This document shows positions 46,716-59,224 of a stretch of 64,000 nt of DNA, piece after piece (the stretch's first letter is position 1; each line of letters opens with the position of its first letter). The notes beneath the pieces were generated by a model. That model was given only the letters and a program-made list of their open reading frames with translations, did no database searches and had not been told where the DNA came from. This stretch comes from Coprinus comatus (Eukaryota; Basidiomycota; Agaricomycetes; Agaricales; Agaricaceae): NCBI GenBank assembly GCA_034638255.1, contig JAWPGT010000009.1, forward strand, positions 62,001-126,000, read 5' to 3'. Made by a program: the position numbers and the translations under genes.

Positions 46716-47999
46716 ATGGAACGAATGGAAAAGGAGTTGACTCTCAAGGTTGAGGTGCGTTCATTATTTTATATGTTATAGTAAGAAGTAACTGACGCTC
46801 ACACTAGAATTTCCGTAAAAACGTTACGCAAGCCGGAGAGGAAATTGTTTTTAGGACCTTTCCCGAGAAGGTGCTTTTGATTCCTAAAGTTTATCGCATT
46901 TATACTAATAGGTTATGGTAGATTCTGTACGAATGCTGACTTTACTTCCCTTAATATTACTTACACCAGTGTTTTTAGCCAACTTACAGAACTAATTCAA
47001 TCGACGAACACTCCTGAATCTCCTTTCCATATTTCCAATGCTGCTCTTGGCACAGACACAACAGTTTATCCACCTCCTTCAACAACTAATGTTGATGAAC
47101 CACTGGTCAAGAAACGAAAACTAGAGAATGGTTCAACTGACTCTCCGACTAATGACATTAAATATGCCCGTCTACCTAGTCGCGTCCTTGCGAATAAACA
47201 TATGCTAGAGAATGTCCATGGAACTGTCAAGAAAGAAGCAGAAGAACTTGCTTCACTGGTAGTGCGCGATTTCATTAATGTTCTGACGTTTGCAACCGTT
47301 CAAACACAAATGAATTTAGGATCAAGTTAAGCTATGGGTAACCCTAACATTGCCTAAGTAGAGAAATTTACAATACTCAATATCTCATTTTTCTAATACC
47401 TCATTTTCAGAATTGAAGAGTGCGCCAACTCTCTAACCTAACCTCTTTCACTGACTAATAACAATGGATAGTGGTGATAATTTCGGTAAGAATTATTATA
47501 ACTGTCTACCTTTGCCGTGTTTCTAACCTTCGATCAAGGTGTACAAATTCAGGAAGGTTTGTATTTGATTACTTTGATAGAAGACACTTGGAATCACCAT
47601 AGTTTACAGAGGTTCTGGGTGAACTGCATCGTGCGCAAGAGAGTGCATACAATATCCGCGATGCAACAAGACAAGACCATTTTGCAAGGGCTAAGCTATG
47701 TTCAAAACTCATAAAATATCCGAACGTGGAAGACTACAAGGTTGGGTTTCTTCATAGATTTTGCGGTCTTCTACTTACCAGATACCCCAGTTATCAATTC
47801 AAGAACACGACGAGAAGCAGCTATACCTTGCTCGGCAGCATATATATGATCTTCGCAACGTCTATGCCGTACTTACTGACCTCATCCACAAGAACATCAC
47901 CAAGGTAGGTGCTGTTTTCAACGGGCTATTAATATCTCGCTCACGTAAATGTGCTAGATACGAGCACCCAAGGCTAATAACAGTGTTGGCTTGTATTAG
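46716..47999 (+). CDS. PSME3: Proteasome activator PA28-gamma (REG/PSME3-like)
   Basis: Eleven exons join to 253 residues, against 254 for human PSME3. Exons: 46716..46754, 46808..46870, 46922..46926, 46979..47258, 47320..47357, 47411..47419, 47472..47485, 47539..47556, 47610..47740, 47782..47904, 47958..47999. PA28-gamma is a heptameric ring that opens the nuclear 20S proteasome without ubiquitin or ATP. The N-terminus EKELTLKVENFRKN and the KKRKLENGS nuclear signal match the family. So do LWVTLTLPKIEDGDNFGVQIQ (activation-loop region), AKLCSKLIKYPNVEDY and the C-terminal proteasome-docking NNSVGLY. Micro-exons of 5 and 9 nt are required. An in-frame ATG at 46689 is an alternative start. Its stop is 13 bp from the RRB1 stop. 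Confidence 0.93.
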
Positions 48000-48012
48000 A
48001 TATCACACTTGC

Positions 48013-49703
48013 CTAGACAGAGATGGTTTTGAATATATTGAAACCGTCAGATGCAGTACTGATGACGGTTCCTGGTATCTGCGGATGCCAATGAACTTCT
48101 TTGATGTCCTTCTGGCCTTGATGAACGAAAAGCAACTGGGGTGGAACATCCTTTCCTCCCTCAGGTGTATCATCCATTCCTGTCTCTTCGGTATCCTGTT
48201 CGACACCCAAATCCCATAGAGTGACCTGATCATCAGCCCCTGATGCAGCGAAGATCGAATCCTCAGTCGGATGCCATTCAATCGAAGTAATAGGTTGGGT
48301 GTGCCATGTGAAATGGGCAACAGGACTTGGATCTGGTTCGCCCGAACTATACGTTGTTAATACACAATCAACATCTAGTTCGAAGAAAGTTACTCACCCC
48401 CTCTTGTTGACATTTCTTAGATCCCATGTTTTGATTCCTCCTTCATCATCACCACTAACAAGAAGATACGTAGTTGAACGGTTCCAGCTAATGACATTGA
48501 CATCACTTGCATGAGCATTGCTGATTCCTGCAACACTCTGTCGTCCTCGAGAACGAACATCCCAAATTTGAATGCTCTTATCAACTGAGCAAGAAGCGAA
48601 GACAGTTGGCTCAGCCGGACTCCATTGAAGATCTTCAACACTTGATGTGTGTGAAACGAAAGGTTGTGCAAGTGCGTTAAAACCGGACGGCGAAGCTGTT
48701 GTTAGGTAGATTTTGGAATTTATATCTCCGGTCAAGAGTCTCAGAGAAGAGGGTCCCGAACTCGCCCAATCCATTGCGAAACCCTCAGCACGACCATGAG
48801 AGTTAATTGTGAACACTGGTGTTTGAACGCCTTCCTTGTTGTATGTATATCCTGGTACCTCCAGAGATTCTATTAGTGGGCGGACATCCCAAATGTGTAC
48901 TTTTCCTGTTTCTGCCCATGAAGCAACATGATAAGGTTGAGAAACAGGTGGAAGAGGGCTGCCGGCAGGTAGTGGTTGGGCTCGTATCCGATTCACACCT
49001 CCAAAGTGTGGTATTGCTTTATGTTCTAAGACAGCATCTTCATCAAGGGCATTCTCATCGTCATCCTCGTCGTCGTCGTCAGAATCCGCTGAATAATTTA
49101 ATCAAAGATCAGCGGATACTGTTTTGGGTAAGTTAGACATACCACCATCCTTCTGTGTTTTGTGGAGTGAACTCATTTTGTAGACAACTATTTCGTTGTC
49201 TTTAGCATTTCGGGCCTGGCTACCAGCTACAATATAAGCCGTAGCAGGATAACGTTGACGTTCGTCCCCCAAGTTATCTCGAAGGATGTCAAATGATAAG
49301 CAGGGCCATCTCCCGCTCATTGAATGTCGCATCAAATATACTGAATCGTCTGCTTCTAGAATTTCGTCCTTGCCTAGGATGTGGTGACCAGGAATGAAAA
49401 CTTGAGCGAGAGTTTCTGCTTCTTCAGACTCTTCAATCGCAGGCATCACTTCATCCACATCCATACCTAATTTCACGGGTCAGTTTTGGTACATTTGTTC
49501 TTATTGCTGGGCATACCCTCTTGTTCCCCGAGTTCAGCATCTACCACTTCCTCGTCGCTTTCAATCTCATCTTCCCAAGCATCCTCGAATTCGCCCATCT
49601 CATCAGCAGCAACATTTTCTCTCCTAGCCCCGCTACCAGATGCTTTCTGGAAGGGTTCGCCCTCTCTAGGCGTTTCAAGCTCGGTTGCGGTACGTTTGGA
49701 CAT
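48013..49703 (-). CDS. RRB1: WD40 ribosome-assembly chaperone RRB1 (GRWD1)
   Basis: Exons run from 49703 ([16 protein letters not shown]) to TAG 48013..48015. The acidic N-terminus ([15 protein letters not shown]) is followed by the histone-binding-like segment [22 protein letters not shown] and [20 protein letters not shown]. About six WD repeats follow, with clear WD ends in [26 protein letters not shown] and VTLWDLGVE, and blades [17 protein letters not shown] and [17 protein letters not shown]. Rrb1/GRWD1 is the dedicated chaperone of ribosomal protein L3 (uL3) in 60S assembly. The last blade ends [17 protein letters not shown]. The family's acidic insertion is present. Length is about 500 residues, normal for the family. 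Confidence 0.93.
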
Positions 49704-49772
49704 AGATAATGATATTAAACAAAACTCATCAAAAGATGAGATTTGAAGAAAAAAACGCTAGGCGATCAATCA

Positions 49773-49785
49773 TCACGTGACGTCA
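49773..49785. promoter_or_regulatory. Overlapping TCACGTGA E-box and TGACGTCA CRE
   Basis: TCACGTGA (49773..49780) and TGACGTCA (49778..49785) share three bases in the 196-bp space between RRB1 and the first MGST3 gene. Both are perfect palindromes. They are canonical bHLH and bZIP (ATF/CREB) sites, so the two factors could not sit together. Confidence 0.45.
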
Positions 49786-49899
49786 GGCATGGTTTCATGC
49801 TGGTTTCATGTCTCCCGAAAAGGAAATCGTCTTCTTGAAATAAGTATATTTGCGTGATGGCCGAAGCACATACGAACACTCTTACACTTCTCTTCAACA

Positions 49900-50692
49900 A
49901 TGTCAATTACCCTTCAAATTCCCAACGAGTAAATAATTTCTTTATAACAACATTATCACTATTCAAACTCACAACTCTAACATTAGCTTCCAATATGTCG
50001 GTGCTGCCCTCGTCTCTACTGCGTGGCTGTTGATGGGCCAAGGATTCCTGGTTGGCAGACATCGTAAACGTTCAGGAATTGCATATCCCCAATGTTCGTA
50101 TATCTGTTCAACAATATGTTATTATGGCTCACAAGAATACAGTGTATGCCGAAAAGGCTGAAGCCGAGAAGAGCATTGACGCATTGCGCTTCAATTGCGC
50201 ACAACGTATGTAGTATATGTTCCTTGTACTCCTCGAATACTGCTTACAAGTGTCATAGGCGCACATCAGAACACTCTTGAAAACATCCCAATTATATGGG
50301 CATCGTAAGTCTTACGGTTACTTCTTGTTCATCGTCTCACCAACTTTGCGTAGGACCATTGTCGTTGGGTTGCAGTATCCCATTCTTGCCGCGACTGCGT
50401 GTGGATTGTGGTCCATCGGTCGTGTTTCTTATACCTTAGGCTATGCTGGTGGTGAGCCGAAGAACGTAAGTATCCCAGTGACAACACATTCTTCCGTTCT
50501 CATGTCGGATCTCTAGCGTATTACACCTGTTTATGTGGTTGGGGCTCTGAGCCAACTAGGTAGGAAAATGCGGCCACATCTTTCCTTGAAACATACTGAT
50601 CTAGTTTAACCGGCACAGGATTGTTGCTTGTTGCGTCTGCTCAATCAGTGTGTCTTGTCTGGAAAGGTGTTTCTGGCTACCTCAACCACTGA
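49900..50692 (+). CDS. MGST3: Microsomal glutathione S-transferase 3-like MAPEG enzyme, copy A
   Basis: Seven exons; the start codes MSITLQIPN at 49900 and the TGA is 50690..50692. The product is about 155 residues with four predicted membrane helices (VGAALVSTAWLLMGQGFLVG; IVVGLQYPILAATACGLWSIG; VYVVGALSQLGLLLVASA). The MGST3 signature FNCAQRAHQNTLE is intact and is preceded by AEKAEAEKSIDALR. MAPEG trimers of this type conjugate glutathione to lipophilic electrophiles and reduce lipid hydroperoxides in ER or mitochondrial membranes. Introns fall at the same six codon positions and phases as in copies B and C. The gene diverges from RRB1 and lies 272 bp upstream of copy B. Confidence 0.9.
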
Positions 50693-50963
50693 GCACTGTA
50701 GATACCCAATCGCTACGTACTGTCCTTGGACTTAAATACATTTACATAACTCAGGGTTTGAACTTTACTTGTCTGCCGAGCCTTCGTCAGCAAGAGATCA
50801 GCCGAAAGTACGCGTGTGTGTATTACAAAGTTTAAATCCATCAATCAATCCAAAAATATACCTCGAGCCCGCGTCGTGCGCAGCAGGCAGGTAACAGGTT
50901 GGTAATGAATGTTAAAGAATGGTATAAAATGGCCGGTGATGTTAATCCCTGGTATAAGCAACA

Positions 50964-51781
50964 ATGTCCTCCCCTCTAGTGATTCCTGCTGAGTATGCCA
51001 TTTCTCCCACTCATAACACAAGAGCATCTTTCATGACATCATCCCTTTCAGCTACAAATATGTATTGGCCAGTCTGTTACCTAACGCATTCCTTCTATTG
51101 GCACAAAATGTCCTAGTTGGACGGTACAGGAAAAAGGCAGGAATACCATATCCACAACGTAGGTCCCAGCCTATTGTTAAGATGAACGCGTTTGTTTACT
51201 ATCATACAAGCATATGCCGAAAAGGCTGAAGCCCTGGCTTCAAGAGATGCTCACTTGTTCAACTGCGCACAACGTATGTCACTAAGAATACCCTTTCCAC
51301 TGACCTAGAGGAAACTATACTAAACTCGAGCGTATACTATAGGCGCACACCAAAATACCCTCGAAACCCTTCCTATCGTCCTAATTATGTTAGTTTCGAA
51401 TTTTCATTTGTGGTGCATGATGGTTCGACGTTCATGACTGACTTTTGACCAGTATCTGCGTCGCTGGTCTTACCCTCCCAAAAACTGCCGCAAGTGTTTC
51501 CATGATCTGGGTTGCATCAAGGATCTTGTACACGCGTGGATATATCACTGGTGATCCTGCCAAGGTACGACTTCACGAATACCGTATATTCAAACTTCAA
51601 AACTTACTATTAATTGTTTGTGTACAGAGAGGCGGAAATCTCGTGTATCATGCCTCCACCATTGGCACAGTTGGTAGGTCAGAATATTCTTACTGCTACT
51701 TGGTATTAAATATTCATGTTCTTAGGTTTGTTGTTCGCCAGTACAGTTGTCGCTCTGGGTTGGGTTATTCCAGGTTTCTAA
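50964..51781 (+). CDS. MGST3: Microsomal glutathione S-transferase 3-like MAPEG enzyme, copy B
   Basis: Seven exons; the start codes MSSPLVIPA at 50964 and the TAA is 51779..51781. FNCAQRAHQNTLE is intact. The first helix is diverged (YVLASLLPNAFLLLAQNVLVG), and the third and fourth differ clearly from copy A (CVAGLTLPKTAASVSMIWVAS; GTVGLLFASTVVALGWVIPG). The tail stops 5-6 residues earlier than in copy A. Tandem position and identical intron phases show it arose by duplication. The helices have drifted while the catalytic motif has not, which suggests an active enzyme with altered substrate range rather than a decaying copy. Confidence 0.9.
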
Positions 51782-52120
51782 TGGATGTTATTAATTACAA
51801 TATATATATTCGTCCTAAAGTTGCTGGGATATTGGCAGAGAGAGGTCTGATAGTTTACGTGTGAACATCCAATGATCCTTACTTGGTGTGCGTTTTGGCA
51901 TGTTCCCCATGATGAGCACGGCGAAGATGTTCCGTAGAACGTGAAAGGATGTAAGATGAGTTTGAACGAGTCGAAAATCCAGACCGAGCGAGCCAGCTAG
52001 GATTCAGGAAAGTACAGCGTTCCAAGTTGATTAAACAGTGTGATGTAATCGGGCCGTTTGTCCGGTCGGGCCTAGTGATCCACGAGAATTTGCGCGGAAA
52101 GAGTTGATTAAATTAGTGCA
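51782..52120. other. Intergenic between MGST3 copy B and URB1
   Basis: About 340 bp on the same strand. No gene is visible. It holds the copy B 3' UTR and the URB1 promoter, with no obvious TATA box. Confidence 0.4.
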
Positions 52121-55100
52121 ATGGACGGAAACACTCATCCACACAAAAAACGCAAGGTCGAATCCCTACAAAAGTTCAACAATGTACATGAAATAACGCA
52201 AAGCTTTCAAGCTCAAAATACCGACGCGATAGTTGAGGGTATGAATGCCATACTCTTTCTGTGGTTGCAACATTCAACAATGTTTTTGTAGGACTCAACC
52301 GGTTAAGAAACCAACTGACAATTAAAGCGGAGGAAGGCCTGGTTTCACCTCAGGATGAGCGACTTGTTCTAGCACAGCAATGGTTAGAAATGAATCCGGG
52401 TGCAAACGATATGTTCAGTCTGTGCGAGACTTCAAATCCGGTGTGTTGATATTGAAATCTGAACGAATTGCCTCTTACTTTGAGAAAGAGACACCATAGT
52501 CTGCCTATTGCAATCATCTCTCTTCTATCCGCAACGCTTACTTTGCTATCATCCCACTACACCTACCATGCCACTGGTTACCCCATAGTAAAGACTCTCC
52601 TTACTCCACAATGGATGCGAAGATTAGGTTCATACCTCGGTGGCTCTCAGAATGAGCTCATCCTTGTCACCCTCAAACTCATTATTGCCATCTCTGGATT
52701 TGCTAGTGGTAGAGAGAGGAAAACATTGCTCGAGGCATTCCCTTGGGAAGTCAAGGTACGCTTGCACTTTTATCAAAACTATTCTTGTGTTAAACAAAGA
52801 GGGAACTAGAGTCTACCAAAATTAATGAATCTTCGTCGAAAAGGGACAAACAATTTTAATCCACTCCTGCGACCTGGTATGTCGATAAAACTATCCAAAC
52901 GGCTATTTTTTATTCATTTATGACACGCAGACATACGTACCCTATACATCCTTTTCCTCCTCTCATTCCTCGATGCTCCAACACAAACCAAGAACATGTT
53001 TTTCGAACAACATAGAGATGCCTTCCTCGCAATATTCAAGGGTCTACCTCAAGACCATTATCACCTTATTCGTCATGTCCTCGAAACCGTATGGACAAAG
53101 TTATGGGCGGATCCTAAAATCAAACGAACAGCAAAAGTCGGTCTCTTCAATGAGACAACGATCTTCCATGTAAGTGCTCAGAATATTTCGTTTCCTCTCT
53201 ATAACGATCTCTCATAACTGTGATAGTTGTTCAAATTGTATGATCGTACAACACCAGATGACGAAGATCCTGAACATGTTGCAGCAGATGTCGTACATCA
53301 TTTCCTACTCGCAATAATGACGCGTCCTGGGACTGGAATTTGTTTCAAAGACCGTGGATGGTATCCTCGTGAAGATTCTGATGACGATGAAAAAGGCGGG
53401 AAGATATACAATAAAATTCTTGCAAATGTTTTGAAAACGCTCAAAGTGAATGAAGACTTGCGTCAACAAGAACTCGTTCGCAGGATTCTTGAAGCATGTC
53501 CGGAACTTGTTGCGGGGTGCGATCAATCCCCTTCCACCCGAGATTAATTGAACTGATCATCTATATAGATATTGGCCCGCCGCTCAACTAACACTCGAAC
53601 CACGTCTCGCAACCAAATGGATTTCCAACATCTCGTTTTTCGGGACTGTCATTTCATTACCAGTACCCGAAGGCAGTTTCCTATTACCAAACTCAAACAC
53701 CACCAACCCAACACCGCCACCACTTTCACATATCCTATCAAACATTCTACCATCTGATATCTCACCAAAAGTAGTATTCACAAAAGGGCTTTTATCATCT
53801 TCTGAACTTGTTCAACATTGTACAGCATTGGCTTTGGCGAAATGTTTATTGAAATATGCCAGGGTGATAGAGGTTTTCAAAGGGATTGAGGACAGTTTGG
53901 AAGTTAGTGGTACGGAAGAAGGTCAATGGGGTAAGAGGAGGAAGGAAATTGAGAAGGAAGTTAGAAAGAGGATTCCCGAATTCCAGGTTATCGTTGGCTT
54001 TTCTCAACAGAAAACTACCGCTACAGCTGCTCCTGGATCAACTGCAACTCAACCTCTTGTTACACCTACCCCCAACCCGATAAGAAATGCGCTACTGCAA
54101 GAAAGTGCCCAGAGGTTGCTGTTATTATATCACAGGTATTTGCCGGAAGTTGTGGTAGAAGCCAGATTTGATGTTGGGAAGGCTTTGTCGAGTTTTACAC
54201 ATGAATCGACATCAGGATCTGGGAAAGGAATTGGAAATGTGGAAGAGGAAGAAAATGCTGATATTCCTGAAGCTGCGAAGAAATTAAGACTTGTCCAACA
54301 ATTACATGTTCTTCGAACTTTGAAAGAAAGTGACCAATTTGTGTGGACTAATAAATCAGGTACTATCTCTTTCGCTCCTTTCCATCCGTATTGAGACCAT
54401 GCTAATTCTTTTTTTCTTCTGCTAGCATCTTCAAGAACGTATCTTTACGTGTTATTGAAATCGTACAACACAACATCGATATCATCACTCAAAGCTACAC
54501 TTTTCACATTGATAACTCATCTTCTATCTAACAGTATTCTGTTCCAAGAAAAACCGAATGAAGCAAGTCATTGGTTACTTTCACTTCCCCATTTACGACG
54601 TTCAAATGACATGACGATAGGAGGTGTTGGTGTTTTGACAGACGAATCTGAAAGCATTATTAACTTCTTGGATGAGTGTATTCAAAGAGCTTTGAGAACA
54701 CCTTTTAGATACATTGAACAATTCCAGAATCTATTATCTTCGACATCCGCTTCGACATCCACTTCGACATCCTCATCACAACCGACCATGACCCCTTCGA
54801 AACCCACCCCTAATGATGGATACGATGCCTCATTATTCCCAAGTCCACTCCTCGCAACAATATCGGAACAACTGGAAGCAAAAACAAAAGCAGGATTGTT
54901 AACACCATCAGATATACTTGCTATTGTTTCGTTTATTAGGAAATTGTGCTATAGGTTAATTAGTGATATGAAGGAACTGAAGGTTTTGGCAGCGTATGTG
55001 GATTTGATTGGGGGGATTGTTACCGAGGATCGATTGTTGGCTAATGAGAAGTCGAAGGAGAAGTGTTCATTGATAATGTATAAAGCTATTAGAAGGGAAG

Positions 55101-58100
55101 TTGAAATAATGGAATTGGTTGTTAAGAGGGGTTTGGTGGGTGACGATGTGGAGTTACCCGAAATGTCGGATAAGGGAGTACAAGATATCTTGGATCAGGT
55201 TGGTTCTCAAGTTCAAATTGGAAGTACGTTCTTTTTGTCATTGTTGCCAATATCATGTCCTAACCGCGGACGTATGGACAGATGATACACCGGATAATCG
55301 ATTGAAATTGGCGTATTCGGTTATTGATCGTTTGCGATTCTTAAATCAACCATTGTCATCAGTAGATGCCTCTAGGATCGTTGAAACGGTCGAGAGGATT
55401 TGGAAACCTGCACTCGAAGACCTTGCAGAATATTTGTTTCCTGGGACTGGTTCGCTTGTAAAAAATCAAACTATCATTGGAACTGACGACGACAGGTATT
55501 CTCTATCTTGTCTACACAGTACAACTATTTACTTATTCATTTCTGCTTGTTACTGGAACAGTATCCCCGCCAATTGGATCTTCTACAACTCAACAAAAAA
55601 ACAAATTTCTGATCTCAGTTATCGACAACAATTGATCAGAGCATTTGTTTCTTCTAAGCCGACACTTCAAAACTTTGTCGAGATGTTGCGATTAATCGAA
55701 CATCGTTTGCGTTATTCCTACTCCTCATCCTCTGAAAAAGAACTCGGTGGATTGTTCTCACTTCTATCTCTCTTAACAACAGAGGCAAAATCCTCACTCC
55801 AAGAACCAGAGCTAACACTTTTGAAAGAAAATTTATTTTCTACATCAAGTATTCTCAAAAAGCTTAGCATTTTTCAAGATCAAAATCGGGACGCCAGTGT
55901 GAATGTCAATATTGAAACCGGATTGAAGGAATTGTTACACAGTTGTTTTGATTCGAAAAGTTCTGTGGATAGAAGGATCTTATCGGAAATTAGCGATTAT
56001 TGGTTTGCAGTGTTGCAGAGCAAGCTACAGACCGGGAATTGTAAAGGCAAAGAGGTGTGTTATCTTTCTATTTTTCGGTTTTGCTGAATTTAATTTAATT
56101 TGATATAGTTTGGTCATGCTGTCCTATGGATCAGATACCTCCCACCAACTCAAATTCTTTGTTTACTTGATCAAATCACTGTCGAACCGTCAACCTCCTC
56201 CGACGAATCCATTTCTCTTTTACAATCTCTCCTCGGTATCATTCAAGATTCAATTGATATCAACACCGAAGCTGAAATCGAAAACGCGTTGCGTCAAAGA
56301 ATACCTCGGCTTTTGCAGATTCGAAAATTCATTATTAACTCCACCTCAACATCTACCACTTCTACGATCGAGGAATTACTGGCTTCTGCTATTGATTCGA
56401 AACTTCCTATTGGATACACATCCACCACTTTCGCTTTGAACAATCAAAAAATACAAAAATCTGAAACTCCATTATCAACGGTGGTCAAACTTGCCGAATC
56501 GCGATGGGCGACTCGAACAGCTTCCAAGGCCGATGACGTCATCCCACTTGCTGATTTCTTGAATTCGACTATTTGGACTGATGCGACAGTGAAAATTATC
56601 AGAAGTTTGACATACGGACAAGTTCTCGATATGGAGGACTTTGAACGTTGGTTGAAGGAGGGTAATGCAAACGAGAAGAAAACGGAACATTTGGCTGTTA
56701 TCTTAAACGCTGCTTTGAATGTTTATCAATGTTCATTGTCTTCGCAGAAGACTATTGAGGAGGATGCCTGGATACCTTATTTAAAGAAGATTGCATCTCT
56801 ATGTGTATCTAATCGACGTGGGCAGGAAGTGGAATCCATACTCGACGTATTGGATGTTCAGTTCTTTCCTCCGCGTTGAAATTATTCAAGAACAATCAGA
56901 ACAAAATCGTCAAAATTGTTCTTGGAGAAATAGGAGATCGTCGTCCTGTGTTGGAGGTTTTATCATTAGCAATTCTACAACCTAATGTGGTGGAAATTGT
57001 GGAACCTCTACTTGAATCATGCTTGAAATATTTGATAAGCAAGTTAGCTTCTCATACAGTTCTGTCGGATGCTTTGGTATTGTTTGCGAGGGAGACTAGT
57101 AAGTCCTTCTCGTTTGTATGCTGTTGCCCGGGTATTGATCTTATTTTTCTTTAAGTGAAACTTATCATCAAATCGACAAGTGTAAAGGCTCATCAAGTAG
57201 AAACGTTATTAGGTGTTGTGATCCAAAACCATTTATCCAATACCACCCCAATCGATTTGGTCGAGTCTTGTCTATCCAAGAGTCATTTGAAGGTACTATT
57301 TATTTGAGGTACCAGCTTCGTTTCAGGCTCATTATTTTTCTTTTCATCCAGCCGGTTTCTGTAAATCGGTATATTCAAAGTATCCTACAACATCCACACT
57401 TCTTCAAGCTTGCTGGTAAAACGATCTCAAGTGGGGAGAATAAATCGCCCACCAGGGCTCACATCATCCAATTACTTCATACCCTATTCAACCTCTATCC
57501 GACAAATACTTGTCAAATTACTCAAGTGGAACCATTACTCCATATCTATGGTGGCACGTTGTCAAAAGAAGACCTTCAAATCTTTTCAATATTCCAACTT
57601 TTCGAAGTTCAACGTAAAATATCACTTGCGCCTCTATTCAATCGTTGGTCATCGTCAAGTGATATCCCAGTTTCGTCAGCTTTCGAAGGTGTACAATCTC
57701 TTGAACCTAATAGAGTTCTCAAGACGACTTTACAATACCCTAAATGGCGAAAACTATCTGGTGGTGGTTCGGTGGCGGCATATGAACGTGATATTGATAT
57801 TCATGAATCTCAATCTTATGACCAGATATTCGTATTACTTCTATTTCATCAAGTTTTATCTGGTCAACATCCTCCTACTCCATTTGGCTGGATCGAGATT
57901 TTCAGAACGAATATTGTTGGTTTGTGTCTTAGAACACTCTCTTCTAAGGATGATGCACTACGGGAATTTGGACTTTCTCAGATTATAACTTTGTATCAAT
58001 GCATTGAGGTAAGAATATTATTTACTCTATCACCGATTTACTTAATGACTTATGTTTCTCAGAATGTTGATATCCAAGAAAAACCTCACGTCATGTATAT

Positions 58101-59224
58101 TCTCAATCTTCTCAAAGACTTATACCAGCGACCCGAACCAAATCAACCCCTTCGTCGTTTACCCTCTTACACCACATTAATCCTATCCCATGCCTTACGT
58201 GGTATTTTCTATCCATCCAATTTCATCTACCCTTTAACTGCAAGATTCCTTTTACAACGACCAGAACTTGATGTTAACGACGTCCCGATGTTGTATAACA
58301 TGCTTTATAGTAATTCGGATGATTGGAAGAAAGAGAGGGGCTGGATTATTAGATTTTTATCCGATGGTATGGTTAGTTCGGATGATTGGAGAGTTTTACA
58401 AAGAAGACATACTTGGGATTTGATTGCTAGTATCTTCCAAAGTAATGGTAGTGAACATCCTTTGAGGAAAGTTATATTTGAGGTTCGTCGTTATATTTTA
58501 TTGTCAACTGACATTATTAATTTTTATATTTATAAGGTTATCGCGAATCTTACATGCACTCCTCAAGCATTGATGTCTATGATTCTTAAATCATCATTTT
58601 GACGTGGCTTGAGATGCAGATATCGAGGTCGAGTTCTGATGAGAGTTTGCAGTGGGTTAGGGTTCTGGGAAATGTTATTATCACTGTTGATTCTGGAAAG
58701 TTGGATTATGTTTTGAAGGACGCTTGGAGGAATACCGTTTTGAGATGTTTATCGTCACTTCTAAGTCGAGGTAAGAGTGTTCCGTTTTGCTATATTGAAT
58801 AAGTGTTTATTTGTATTGTTTTTCTCTCTCAGATAACTCTGATATCATCTTACCCTCTGTGGTTCCGATTCTTCTAAAAATGAGTCTATTATCAAGACCA
58901 CAAACGAGGGAATTCGATAAAATTCTTCGATTAACATTCAAGTCTCTTAAAAATCTTGAATCTTCGGTTCAAATTCACCCAACATCATATCAATCAACTT
59001 CACAAAAATCAAAATCCCTTTCTCTTCGATGGTGTCGCGGTTATGCTCTTCAAGATCCTGTAAACGAAGCAAGTTCACATTCTTACGAAACATGGTTAGA
59101 ATGTGTTACTTCGTTATGGAGGACTACTATGAATCTTGAATCTAAAACTTCAGTTTGGGATTCATTAACGTCCAGGCTTCTTTTGAGCACGACTTTGAAT
59201 GGTGGGAAGTGGAAGTGGGAATGA
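52121..59224 (+). CDS. URB1: Nucleolar pre-ribosomal protein URB1 (Npa1)
   Basis: A very long gene with about 18-20 exons starts at MDGNTHPHKKRKVES (52121) and codes roughly 2,000 residues. The N-terminal URB1 domain is recognisable: SFLDAPTQTKNMFFEQHRDA, FKGLPQDHYHLIRHVLE, LFKLYDRT, ADVVHHFLLAIMTRPGTGICFKDRGW. The second conserved region includes GVQSLEPNRVLKTTLQYP, FGWIEIFRTNIVGLC and WLEMQISRSS. Npa1/Urb1 is an alpha-helical scaffold of the earliest pre-60S particles, acting with snoRNAs and the Dbp6 group. A 12-bp near-repeat (three copies of TTCGACATCC-C near 54747) makes a Ser/Thr tract. Frame is lost near 56850 and again at TTTT 58597..58600, where one base seems missing. The rest of the protein continues undamaged. 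Confidence 0.88.

Noticed and set aside
46681..47460. Idea that the PA28 N-terminal part was a separate kinetochore (MIND) subunit
   Set aside because: Joining through the micro-exons to the downstream exons gives a full-length PA28-gamma with the expected C-terminus and length.
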